From Lutibacter sp. (lineage in GTDB: Bacteria > Bacteroidota > Bacteroidia > Flavobacteriales > Flavobacteriaceae), in the NCBI RefSeq assembly GCF_030692605.1, contig NZ_JAUYUD010000106.1, positions 18,204-82,203 on the forward strand: DNA of 64,000 nt, read 5' to 3'. Of the stretch, positions 9,285 through 16,786 are shown piece after piece. A program made the position numbers and the translations under genes. Every line of letters begins with the position of its first letter. The stretch's first letter is position 1. The notes beneath the pieces were generated by a model. That model ran no database searches. It was not told the origin of the DNA and saw nothing but the letters and a program-made list of their open reading frames with translations.

Positions 9285-9722
9285 TTAACAACATTTAGTT
9301 GGTATTTTTTCAACTCTTATTTGGTGCCTTCCACCTTCAAATTCAGTTTTCAAAAATAGTTCTACAAAACCCATAGCTTGCTGTAACGAAACAAATCTTG
9401 CCGGAATACTTAAAATATTAGCATTATTATGAAGTCTAGCTAGTTCAACTAATTCATTATTCCAACAAAGTGCCGCTCTAATTCCTTGGTGTTTATTGGC
9501 TGTAATTTGAGCACCGTTCCCACTACCGCAAATTATAATTCCAAAAGTTGCTTTATTAGTTTCTACCGCAGTTGCAACCGGGTGAATGGTATCTGGATAA
9601 TCCATACTATCTTCTAAATCTGTTCCAAAATTTAAAACTTCAATCCCTTTAGATTTTAATAACTTTGTAATTTCAAATTTGTAGTGTGTACCTGCGTGAT
9701 CATTACCTATTGCAATTATCAT
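9285..9722 (-). CDS. rpiB: Ribose-5-phosphate isomerase B
   Basis: This enzyme interconverts ribose 5-phosphate and ribulose 5-phosphate in the pentose phosphate pathway. The 145-aa LacAB/RpiB-type protein shows 'MIIAIGNDHAGTHYK' (catalytic Asp/His region), 'DYPD', the phosphate/anion hole 'IIICGSGNGAQITANK' and 'AALCWNNELVELARLHNNAN'. In this variant the catalytic Cys of 'CGSGNG' is present (about Cys65). It ends in Lys-Cys-Cys, a slightly odd tail. A promoter-like element lies 27 bases upstream of the start. Confidence 0.95.
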   Translation of the reverse strand: MIIAIGNDHAGTHYKFEITKLLKSKGIEVLNFGTDLEDSMDYPDTIHPVATAVETNKATFGIIICGSGNGAQITANKHQGIRAALCWNNELVELARLHNNANILSIPARFVSLQQAMGFVELFLKTEFEGGRHQIRVEKIPTKCC

Positions 9723-9748
9723 AAACTTAATTTTAAATTATACCGGTA

Positions 9749-9756
9749 CAAAAGTA
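9749..9756 (-). promoter_or_regulatory. Candidate promoter -7 element for rpiB
   Basis: On the minus strand the sequence reads TACTTTTG, a match to the Bacteroidota consensus TAnnTTTG, 27 bases before the rpiB ATG. No good -33 TTTG is seen at the usual spacing. Confidence 0.4.
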
Positions 9757-10235
9757 CAAATTCATACTTATTAACTGTAAAAATACAGAATGTTAATAGC
9801 ATTTTTTAATTAACTGATTAACAATACTTTTAATTTAAACAGCAATTGTGGATAAATTCAACGTTAAAAATGATAAGTAAATTTTGAAATATTAAAACTA
9901 TTCACTAATACAATAAACCTGTTTTTATAAACAACTTTTTTTATTAAATTTTAATAGGTAGTTGTAAACATTTTTTAGTAGGTTTATAAACAAAATATTT
10001 TTAAAAGTTATTCAAAAAATAAGATAAACTAGTTATAAACACTATGTTTATAACTAGTTTATTTTTATTGAAAATTAAGTAATTACAAATATTATATGTG
10101 TTGGTAATTATTTATAAATAGTAATAAAAAATTAATTTAATAAAATTTATCATACATATTAACACACTATAATAACAATCAATATTTTTATAATAATTTA
10201 AATTAAAAATATAAATTAATAATGTGTGTTAATAA
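9757..10235. other. oriC: Candidate chromosomal replication origin (oriC)
   Basis: This gene-free and extremely AT-rich stretch carries a perfect DnaA box (TTATCCACA on the minus strand, 9847-9855). It also has four TTATAAACA boxes (9925-9933 +, 9984-9992 +, 10033-10041 +, 10045-10053 -), a TTGTAAACA (9962-9970), a TTATTAACA (10227-10235 -) and a spaced inverted pair TATTAACACAC (10157-10167) / GTGTGTTAATA (10224-10234). A 39-bp palindrome lies at 10024-10062. Genes to the left (2647-9722) run leftwards and most genes to the right run rightwards, as expected around an origin. Two parS-type sites lie about 20 kb away. dnaA itself is not in the window. The box cluster is observed; the function is inferred. 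Confidence 0.55.
10024..10062. repeat. 39-bp near-perfect palindrome (18-bp arms, 3-base spacer)
   Basis: The left arm starts ATAAACTAG and the right arm ends CTAGTTTAT. Each arm contains one TTATAAACA DnaA-like box, in opposite orientations, separated by CTA. It could be an origin element. It could also act as a weak terminator for the minus-strand genes upstream, because A/T runs flank it, but the stem is almost GC-free. Confidence 0.7.
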
Positions 10236-10394
10236 CTAAAATTGAATTTGTGATTTTACTAAAGTTGAAGAAACTTGAACTATTTCTACATTACTTTTTG
10301 ATGAAAAGAAGGTATTTATACTTTTTATTGTAATTAATATTCCTATTAAAAATATAACAAAAAATAGTGCAATTATTTTATATAACCTTTTCAT
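10236..10394 (-). CDS. Small single-span membrane protein, hypothetical
   Basis: From the in-frame Met at 10394 this encodes 52 aa: a basic start (MKRLYK), a 20-residue hydrophobic segment (about 7-26) and a polar tail ending in IQF. An upstream ATG at 10436 would add 14 residues but places non-membrane-like sequence before the basic start. It sits between the candidate origin and the lipid kinase gene. I do not recognise a family; it may be a chance ORF, as the surrounding DNA is AT-rich. Confidence 0.35.
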   Translation of the reverse strand: MKRLYKIIALFFVIFLIGILITIKSINTFFSSKSNVEIVQVSSTLVKSQIQF

Positions 10395-10468
10395 TGTTAA
10401 AGTCTTCTGTATAAAATAGACGAAGTACTTTTGCAAATGTTACACTTTTATTAAGAAAATTTTAATTT

Positions 10469-11389
10469 TTATGGTTTTGGAACTATAAAGTTGATTGCTT
10501 TTGGAAGTAGTTTTACCTTAAAATTACCAGAGCCTATTAGTTCTCCATCTGCCTGAATATATGTTAATTGATTGTCTAAAACTTTAATTTTTAATTGTGA
10601 AGTTTTATAATTATTAACCGATTTATGATTGGTTAAATTACCATTAAATAATCCTCTTAAATTACTTAAAATAGTAAATAAAGTTATTTTTGAAACATGA
10701 GTGATATCAAAAAGGGAATCAGTTGGATTTGCATTTTTAGTTAATTGCATTCCACCACCAGAAAATTTACATAACCCTATTAAAAATAAAAGTGTTTTTT
10801 GTTTAATTATAATATTGTTAAATTTTATTTCTAAAGTGCTTTTATTATAACTGGTTAAACTTACTAATGCTCCCGTTAAATAAGCTAAAAAACCTAAATG
10901 TTTAAATTTACTTACTTTATTTACTACATAACCGTCAAAACCAATTCCTGCTAAATTATTAAAGTAAATTATTTTATTACTTTCTTTAATTTTTATTTTT
11001 CCTATATCTTGTGATATAGTATTTTCGTTTTTAATAATTGCAATTGATTTTTTATAATTTTTAGATATTTTATAAGTTTTAATCCAATCATTCCCAGTAC
11101 CTATTGGAATAACTCCAATTTTAAGTTCATTTTTATTTGAAGGATTTAAATGTAAAATTCCATTTACTAAATGATGAATAGTTCCATCTCCACCAACACA
11201 TATAAATTTTGTAAATTCTTTAATTATAGCTTGTTTAACTAATTCTACAGCATGGTTATGATGTTTTGTAAATTCATATTCAAAATCAAAGTTTTGAATA
11301 ATTAATTCTTTTTTTATTAAAGGCCACTTTTTTTTGGCAGATCCATGACCAGATTTTGGATTAATAATTACAAACCAATTGGTGTTCAT
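10469..11389 (-). CDS. Diacylglycerol kinase family lipid kinase (YegS/BmrU-like)
   Basis: The cytoplasmic enzyme is predicted to phosphorylate diacylglycerol or a related lipid. The N-terminal catalytic domain shows the nucleotide-binding motifs 'NPKSGHGSAKKKW', 'GGDGTIHHLVNGIL' and 'PIGTGNDWIK'. The C-terminal beta-sandwich ends with 'YIQADGELIGSG'. The chosen start is the Met at 11389 (306 aa); an in-frame ATG at 11413 would add eight residues before 'MNTNWFVIINPKSG', which already matches a family N-terminus. It is divergent from rnr. Confidence 0.88.
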   Translation of the reverse strand: MNTNWFVIINPKSGHGSAKKKWPLIKKELIIQNFDFEYEFTKHHNHAVELVKQAIIKEFTKFICVGGDGTIHHLVNGILHLNPSNKNELKIGVIPIGTGNDWIKTYKISKNYKKSIAIIKNENTISQDIGKIKIKESNKIIYFNNLAGIGFDGYVVNKVSKFKHLGFLAYLTGALVSLTSYNKSTLEIKFNNIIIKQKTLLFLIGLCKFSGGGMQLTKNANPTDSLFDITHVSKITLFTILSNLRGLFNGNLTNHKSVNNYKTSQLKIKVLDNQLTYIQADGELIGSGNFKVKLLPKAINFIVPKP

Positions 11390-11464
11390 ATAAATACATT
11401 TTTCAATGTGCAAAGTACAAATTGTAATTAATAATTAATTAACATAATCCTGTTTAAATAATCG

Positions 11465-11472
11465 TAATTTTG
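11465..11472 (+). promoter_or_regulatory. Candidate promoter -7 element for rnr
   Basis: TAATTTTG matches TAnnTTTG and lies 21 bases upstream of the rnr ATG, giving a short leader if used. Confidence 0.45.
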
Positions 11473-11493
11473 AATTTATTAATAAAAAAGTGA

Positions 11494-13743
11494 ATGTCAA
11501 ATAGAAAAAAAATATTTAAAAAAAAAGATGATGAAGTTAAAGATTTAACAAAACTAATCTTAAAAAGTCTTACCCAATCTCCTAATTCTAATTTTAATTA
11601 CCGTCAACTTGCATCAAAATTAGAAATTAGTGATGCGAAGGGAAGAAATCAATTAATTCAAAAGTTAGAAGCCTTAAAAATTCAAAAAAAAATTGAAGAA
11701 GTTAGCAGAGGTAAATTTAAAATAGCGGCAAAATCTAAATACTATATAGGAACTTTAGATGTTACATCTAACGGTAATGCCTACTTTATTTGTGATGAAT
11801 TAGAGCACGATATATACATACCAGCTCGAAATTTAAATAGAGGTTTAGATAAAGATACCGTTAAAATTTATGTTTATAGTCGCAAGCATAATAGTAAAGA
11901 TGAAGGTGATGTTGTTGAAATAATTAAAAGAGCAAAGACTGAATTTGTTGGTGTATTACAGTTAAACAAAAATTTTGGTTTTGTTGTTCCAGATGATTTT
12001 AAAATGTATGCCGATATTTTTATCCCAAAAAACAAATTGAAAGATGCTGAAGATGGAGTAAAAGTGTTAGTAACTATTACAGATTGGCCTGATAATTCAA
12101 AAAATCCGTTTGGGGAAGTTTTAGAAATTTTAGGAATACCTGGGGATCACAATACTGAAATTCATTCCATACTTTTAGAATATGGGTTACCCTACAAATT
12201 TCCTGAAAATGTTGAGTCAGAAGCGCAATATTTACCGTTAGAAATTACAGAGGACGAAATTAGAAAACGTAGAGATGTTCGCCAAGTAACTACATTTACC
12301 ATAGATCCAAAAGATGCAAAAGATTTTGACGATGCATTGTCTTTTGAGGTATTAAAAAATGGGAACTTTCAAATAGGAATTCATATTGCCGATGTATCAC
12401 ATTACGTTAAAAATAATACCATTTTAGATGTAGAAGCCTATAAAAGAGCTACTTCTGTATATTTAGTAGATAGAGTAGTTCCAATGTTACCTGAAATTTT
12501 ATCGAACGGTGTTTGTTCATTACGTCCTAATGAAGAAAAACTAACATTTTCTGCTATTTTTGAAATAGATAAAAAGGCGCATGTAATTAATGAATGGTTT
12601 GGAAGAACAATTATTTATTCTGATAAACGATTTGCCTATGAAGAGGCTCAAGAACTAATTGAAAATAATACATCTGTCATTCCTTCTAAATTAGAAATCG
12701 AAAAATTAAATTGTAGTATACCTGATGAAATATCGATTACAAATGAAGCATACATTGTTCAACCAGAAATTGTTTCAGCTATTTTAAAATTAAATGAATT
12801 AGCTAAAATTCTTCGTAAGAAAAGATTAAAAGATGGGGCCATTACATTTGATAGAGTTGAAGTGAAATTTATTCTAGATGAAGAATCTGAACCAACAGGT
12901 GTTTACTTTAAAGAATCTAAAGATGCTAATAAGTTAATTGAAGAATTTATGTTATTAGCAAATAGAAGAGTAGCCCAATTTATTGGAACTGCCAATGGTA
13001 TACCTTCAAAAAATACCTTTATATATAGAGTTCATGATGAACCAGATTTAGATAAATTAATGGCATTGCAAGCCATTGTAAAAAAGTTTGGGTATACTAA
13101 TAAAATTGACACTAAAAATAAACAAACCACTTCAGCTACGTTGAATAAATTATTAGAAGATGTACATGGAAAAGGAGAAGCAAATATGATTGAAACACTA
13201 GCGGTAAGATCGATGAGTAAGGCCGAATATACCACTCAAAACATAGGTCATTACGGCTTATCATTTGATTATTATAGTCATTTTACATCACCTATTAGAA
13301 GATATCCAGATGTAATGACGCATCGGTTGTTACAGCATTATTTAGATGGCGGAAAATCTCCAAAAGCGGAAGAATTTGAGGATAAATGCAAACACACCAC
13401 AGATAGAGAAATTTTAGCTTCAAAAGCAGAACGCGATTCCATAAAATATATGCAAGTTAAGTATATGGAAAAACATAAAGATCAAGAATTTGAAGGTGTT
13501 ATTTCCGGGGTAACAGAATGGGGAATTTATGTTGAAATTATTGAGAATAAATGTGAAGGAATGTGCAGAATACGTGAAATTAAAGATGATTATTATTTGT
13601 ACGACGAAAAACAATATGCACTTGTTGGTCAGGTAACAAAAAATTTATATCAACTAGGAGATCACGTATTAATTAAAGTGAAGCATACCGATTTGGAACG
13701 AAAACACTTAGATTTTACACTTTTAGAAAAGATTGAGAAATAA
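11494..13743 (+). CDS. rnr: Ribonuclease R
   Basis: This 3'-5' exoribonuclease degrades structured RNA and takes part in rRNA and tmRNA quality control. The 749 aa contain a Lys-rich N-terminus with a winged-helix-like segment, two OB/cold-shock-type domains (about 80-230) and the RNB catalytic domain beginning near 'TIDPKDAKDFDDALSF' (about 270-285, the metal-binding Asp cluster). 'HFTSPIRRYPDVMTHRLLQH' and a C-terminal S1 domain ('FEGVISGVTEWGIYVEI') follow. The E. coli-type long basic C-terminal tail is missing, as is usual in this phylum. Confidence 0.96.
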   Translation: MSNRKKIFKKKDDEVKDLTKLILKSLTQSPNSNFNYRQLASKLEISDAKGRNQLIQKLEALKIQKKIEEVSRGKFKIAAKSKYYIGTLDVTSNGNAYFICDELEHDIYIPARNLNRGLDKDTVKIYVYSRKHNSKDEGDVVEIIKRAKTEFVGVLQLNKNFGFVVPDDFKMYADIFIPKNKLKDAEDGVKVLVTITDWPDNSKNPFGEVLEILGIPGDHNTEIHSILLEYGLPYKFPENVESEAQYLPLEITEDEIRKRRDVRQVTTFTIDPKDAKDFDDALSFEVLKNGNFQIGIHIADVSHYVKNNTILDVEAYKRATSVYLVDRVVPMLPEILSNGVCSLRPNEEKLTFSAIFEIDKKAHVINEWFGRTIIYSDKRFAYEEAQELIENNTSVIPSKLEIEKLNCSIPDEISITNEAYIVQPEIVSAILKLNELAKILRKKRLKDGAITFDRVEVKFILDEESEPTGVYFKESKDANKLIEEFMLLANRRVAQFIGTANGIPSKNTFIYRVHDEPDLDKLMALQAIVKKFGYTNKIDTKNKQTTSATLNKLLEDVHGKGEANMIETLAVRSMSKAEYTTQNIGHYGLSFDYYSHFTSPIRRYPDVMTHRLLQHYLDGGKSPKAEEFEDKCKHTTDREILASKAERDSIKYMQVKYMEKHKDQEFEGVISGVTEWGIYVEIIENKCEGMCRIREIKDDYYLYDEKQYALVGQVTKNLYQLGDHVLIKVKHTDLERKHLDFTLLEKIEK

Positions 13744-13803
13744 TAATCGGCTTAGGCATACTATTTGCGTTAGGTAGTTATTAATAATTGTAAAATATAA
13801 ATA

Positions 13804-14478
13804 ATGAAAAAACTAGTTTTAATACTGCTATTTGTTAGTACAATAGTAGTAGCGCAACAACCAGTATCCACTAATTTAGGAGATTTTAATACCTTAAAAG
13901 TTTATAATGGACTAACGGTAGAAATTAAAAAGGGAACTGAATCAAAAATTGAAATTACAGGACCTAGAGCAGATGATATTTCAATTAAAAACAGCGATGG
14001 AATTTTAAAAGTTCGTTTAAAATTTCCAGATAATTTTGAAATGGATGGAACTACAATAGTACTTTATTACTCTAAAAATATTGAGGTTTTAGATGCAAAT
14101 GAAGGAGCTAAAATAGTTTCAGAAAATAAATTGAAACAGCCACTTTTAGATGTTAAAGTACAAGAAGGTGCCATTATAAAACTTGATATTGATGTTAAAC
14201 ATTTAACTATTAAAACTGTTTCCGGGGGTATTATCGATTTAAAAGGGATAGCTGAAAATCAGAATATTGAAGCAAATACAGGTGGAATTTATAATGGTTT
14301 TGATGTTGAAAGTAAACAGGCGATTGTAAACTCATTGGCAGGTTCAGTAGTGGAAATTGATGTTTCTGAGGTGTTAGATGCGAAAGCACAATTTGGCGGT
14401 TCTATTTTTTATAAAGGAAAGCCAAGTATTGTAAAATCTAAATCGGTTGTAAAAGGTGTAATTAAATCGGTTAATTAA
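13804..14478 (+). CDS. Exported DUF2807-like (head GIN domain) protein
   Basis: The 224-aa protein has a signal peptide (MKKLVLILLFVSTIVVAQQ, cleavage near residue 18) and a repetitive beta-rich body. Motifs such as 'LGDFNTLKVYNGLTVEIKKG' and the later Gly/Asn-rich repeats are typical of the DUF2807 auto-transporter-adhesin-like, right-handed beta-helix domain. These small periplasmic or surface proteins are abundant in Bacteroidota and have no settled function. It follows rnr by 60 bases and precedes tatA, but each probably has its own promoter. Confidence 0.8.
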   Translation: MKKLVLILLFVSTIVVAQQPVSTNLGDFNTLKVYNGLTVEIKKGTESKIEITGPRADDISIKNSDGILKVRLKFPDNFEMDGTTIVLYYSKNIEVLDANEGAKIVSENKLKQPLLDVKVQEGAIIKLDIDVKHLTIKTVSGGIIDLKGIAENQNIEANTGGIYNGFDVESKQAIVNSLAGSVVEIDVSEVLDAKAQFGGSIFYKGKPSIVKSKSVVKGVIKSVN

Positions 14479-14590
14479 AAATTTAGATGATCATAAATTT
14501 CAATATTTTTAATTCAAAATTGGTTTTTATAAAGGAAAATTAAACCGAATCAAGTTTTTTAAAAAATAATAGTTTTTTAGATTTAATTAG

Positions 14591-14598
14591 TACCTTTG
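14591..14598 (+). promoter_or_regulatory. Candidate promoter -7 element for tatA
   Basis: TACCTTTG fits TAnnTTTG, 20 bases upstream of the tatA ATG. Confidence 0.45.
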
Positions 14599-14617
14599 TA
14601 TCTTAAAATTTTATAAT

Positions 14618-14815
14618 ATGAATGCATTAGTTGTTTTTTTAGGAATGGTTGGTCCTTGGCAATGGATTATTATTGGATTGGCAATTTTATTGTTATTTGG
14701 AGGAAAAAAATTACCTGAGTTAATGAAGGGACTAGGAAGTGGAATTAAGGAATTTAAAAAGGCTTCTAAAGATGAAGATCCTGATACTAAAAAAGAAGAA
14801 GAAGACAAAAATTAG
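14618..14815 (+). CDS. tatA: Twin-arginine translocase subunit TatA/TatE
   Basis: This pore-forming component of the Tat system exports folded, often cofactor-containing proteins. The 65-aa protein has one membrane segment (about 12-27, '[20 protein letters not shown]'), the FGGKKLPEL hinge motif, an amphipathic helix ('[14 protein letters not shown]') and an acidic/Lys tail, exactly the TatA/E plan. tatC is not in the window. About 2 kb downstream, the molybdenum hydroxylase large subunit has a twin-arginine signal and is a plausible client. Confidence 0.95.
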   Translation: MNALVVFLGMVGPWQWIIIGLAILLLFGGKKLPELMKGLGSGIKEFKKASKDEDPDTKKEEEDKN

Positions 14816-14842
14816 AAAATAATTTAGTATTTGATAAAAAAA

Positions 14843-14861
14843 CCTGTGTATTTTACACAGG
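14843..14861. terminator. Bidirectional terminator between tatA and the YbjQ-like gene
   Basis: The stem CCTGTGTA / TACACAGG with a TTT loop is flanked by an A-run on the left and a T-run on the right. It can end both the + transcript of tatA and the convergent - transcript. Confidence 0.85.
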
Positions 14862-14891
14862 CTTTTTAGTTTATCAAGGAAGGAGTTAAAA

Positions 14892-15209
14892 TTAAATTTT
14901 TACTGCAGTTCCAGAGGCGGTAACCATAAGCATACCACCGTTTTTACCAATAGTTTCATAATCTAAATCAATACCAATAACTGCGTTTGCACCAAGTTTT
15001 TGCGCTTGCACTTCCATTTCTATTAAAGCAGTATCTTTAGCTTCTCTAAGCACTTTTTCATAAGAACCAGATCTACCACCAACTATATCTCTTATACCAG
15101 CTAAAAAATCTTTAAAAATATTAGCACCAATTATTGTTTCGCCAGTAACAATTCCTAAATATTCCTTTACAGAATGTGAGTCTATTGAATTTGTTGTTGT
15201 TAAAATCAT
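14892..15209 (-). CDS. YbjQ/UPF0145 family protein
   Basis: The 105-aa protein has the YbjQ fold signature: '[20 protein letters not shown]', '[14 protein letters not shown]', '[12 protein letters not shown]' and '[13 protein letters not shown]'. The family is often labelled heavy-metal-binding but has no proven function; it forms ring-like pentamers. It overlaps the SPFH gene by one base and is co-transcribed after it, which suggests a membrane-associated partner. Confidence 0.85.
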   Translation of the reverse strand: MILTTTNSIDSHSVKEYLGIVTGETIIGANIFKDFLAGIRDIVGGRSGSYEKVLREAKDTALIEMEVQAQKLGANAVIGIDLDYETIGKNGGMLMVTASGTAVKI

Positions 15210-16141
15210 TATTTTTTAGATTTTGGATCTTTTTTTATTTCCTCAGTATTTGAAGATTCTATAACTTTATTGGCAGCAAGTAAACTAGTTACCATATCGT
15301 TTAGCATTGAACTTGCAGCAGTAGGGTTATTAGGTAATAAAATTAAATTCGATTTTGTATCTGCACCAATACTTTGAAGGGTGTCATAATGTTGTGTAAT
15401 AATAATTAAAGCTGAAGCCTCTTGGCTATTTATACCGGCTCTATTTAAAACAATCACACTTTCTTCTAAACCACGAGCTATTTCTCTTCGTTGATCTGCA
15501 ATACCTTTACCTTGTAATCGCTTACTTTCAGCTTCAGCTTTTGCACGTTCTACAATTAAAATACGTTGTGCATCTCCTTCGTGTTGTGCTGCAATTTTTT
15601 CACGGTCTGCTGCATTTATACGATTCATAGCAATTTTTACATTTTCATCTGGGTCAATATCTGTAACTAATGCTTTAATAATATCGTACCCATAGTCTAG
15701 CATAGCTTCTTTTAAATCACGTTGAATAGCCAATGCAATTTCTTCTTTCTTTTCAAAAACATCATCCAATATCATTTTAGGAACTTCAGCACGCACCACA
15801 TCAAATATAAAGGCTGTAATTTGCTCATGCGGATTTTGAAGTTTATAAAACGCATCATAAACATGGTCTGGTCTAATTAAAAATTGTACTGAAATTTTTA
15901 AATGCACAAAAACATCATCTTTCGTTTTAGTTTCAACAATAACATCTAATTGTTGAACACGCAAACTAACCCGTCCTGCAACTTTATCAACAATGGGTAT
16001 TTTAAGTTGTAAACCAGGAGTTCTTGTGCTTTGGAATTTTCCAAATCGTTCCACAATGGCAATTGTTTGTTGTTTTACGGTAAATAATCCTGAAACAACA
16101 AGCACGACAATAATAAAAATAGTAATATACGTTCCAATCAT
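15209..16141 (-). CDS. SPFH/band 7 domain membrane protein (stomatin-like)
   Basis: The 310-aa protein has an N-terminal membrane anchor (about 2-20) and a full band-7 domain ('[20 protein letters not shown]', '[19 protein letters not shown]'). It then has a coiled-coil, Ala/Glu-rich region ('[20 protein letters not shown]') and a C-terminal '[10 protein letters not shown]' typical of slipin/stomatin-like proteins such as YbbK/QmcA. These scaffold membrane microdomains or regulate membrane proteases. No NfeD partner is adjacent; a YbjQ protein is instead. Confidence 0.9.
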   Translation of the reverse strand: MIGTYITIFIIVVLVVSGLFTVKQQTIAIVERFGKFQSTRTPGLQLKIPIVDKVAGRVSLRVQQLDVIVETKTKDDVFVHLKISVQFLIRPDHVYDAFYKLQNPHEQITAFIFDVVRAEVPKMILDDVFEKKEEIALAIQRDLKEAMLDYGYDIIKALVTDIDPDENVKIAMNRINAADREKIAAQHEGDAQRILIVERAKAEAESKRLQGKGIADQRREIARGLEESVIVLNRAGINSQEASALIIITQHYDTLQSIGADTKSNLILLPNNPTAASSMLNDMVTSLLAANKVIESSNTEEIKKDPKSKK

Positions 16142-16307
16142 TTTATTTTTTTTTAAAGGTTAATTAATTACATAAAGATACGGAATTTAGAATGATTTTA
16201 ATTAATCATTTAAGATGAAATTGATTAGAAACTAATTGATTTATTACTTAAATTTGATAATAGATTTTTTTATTATTTAAATGGTCTGATACATAAATAG
16301 TTATACA

Positions 16308-16784
16308 ATGAAAAAAACAATACGTTTTAAATTAAATGGCAAACCTGTTAATGTTGAAGTAGTTGGAGACGAATCGCTTTTAACAGTAATTAGAACCAAT
16401 TTAAACCAAACGGGTACAAAATTTGGTTGTGGGTTGGGACAGTGTGGAACTTGTACAGTATTGGTAGATAATGAACCTTTTCAATCTTGTACAACGTATA
16501 TAGAAGATATGGAAGGGAAAGAAATTACTACCATTGAAGGAATGGTCACTAATGAAGTGTTACATCCAATACAAAAGGCATTTGTGGAACATGATGCGTT
16601 GCAATGTGGTTTTTGTACACCAGGTATGATTATGAACGCTTTCGGTTTATTGCTAAAAAATCCTGAGCCTTCAAGAGATCAAATTATTAAAGGCATGGAG
16701 CAAAATTTATGCAGGTGCGGTTCATATAACAGAATTGTAGATGCTATACAAACTGCAGGAATTGAAATGAACAAAAAAATATAA
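16308..16784 (+). CDS. Molybdenum hydroxylase [2Fe-2S] subunit (IorA-like)
   Basis: This is the electron-transfer subunit of a xanthine-oxidase-family enzyme. The 158 aa carry two [2Fe-2S] clusters: plant-type Cys41, 46, 49, 61 ('GCGLGQCGTC') and the alpha-helical C-terminal cluster Cys100, 103, 135, 137 ('CGFC', 'CRC'). It lacks its own signal peptide, while the next gene product has a twin-arginine motif, so it may be exported as a hitchhiker. The pairing with a single large subunit and no FAD subunit is like isoquinoline 1-oxidoreductase. The substrate is unknown. Confidence 0.93.
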   Translation: MKKTIRFKLNGKPVNVEVVGDESLLTVIRTNLNQTGTKFGCGLGQCGTCTVLVDNEPFQSCTTYIEDMEGKEITTIEGMVTNEVLHPIQKAFVEHDALQCGFCTPGMIMNAFGLLLKNPEPSRDQIIKGMEQNLCRCGSYNRIVDAIQTAGIEMNKKI

Positions 16785-16786
16785 TT

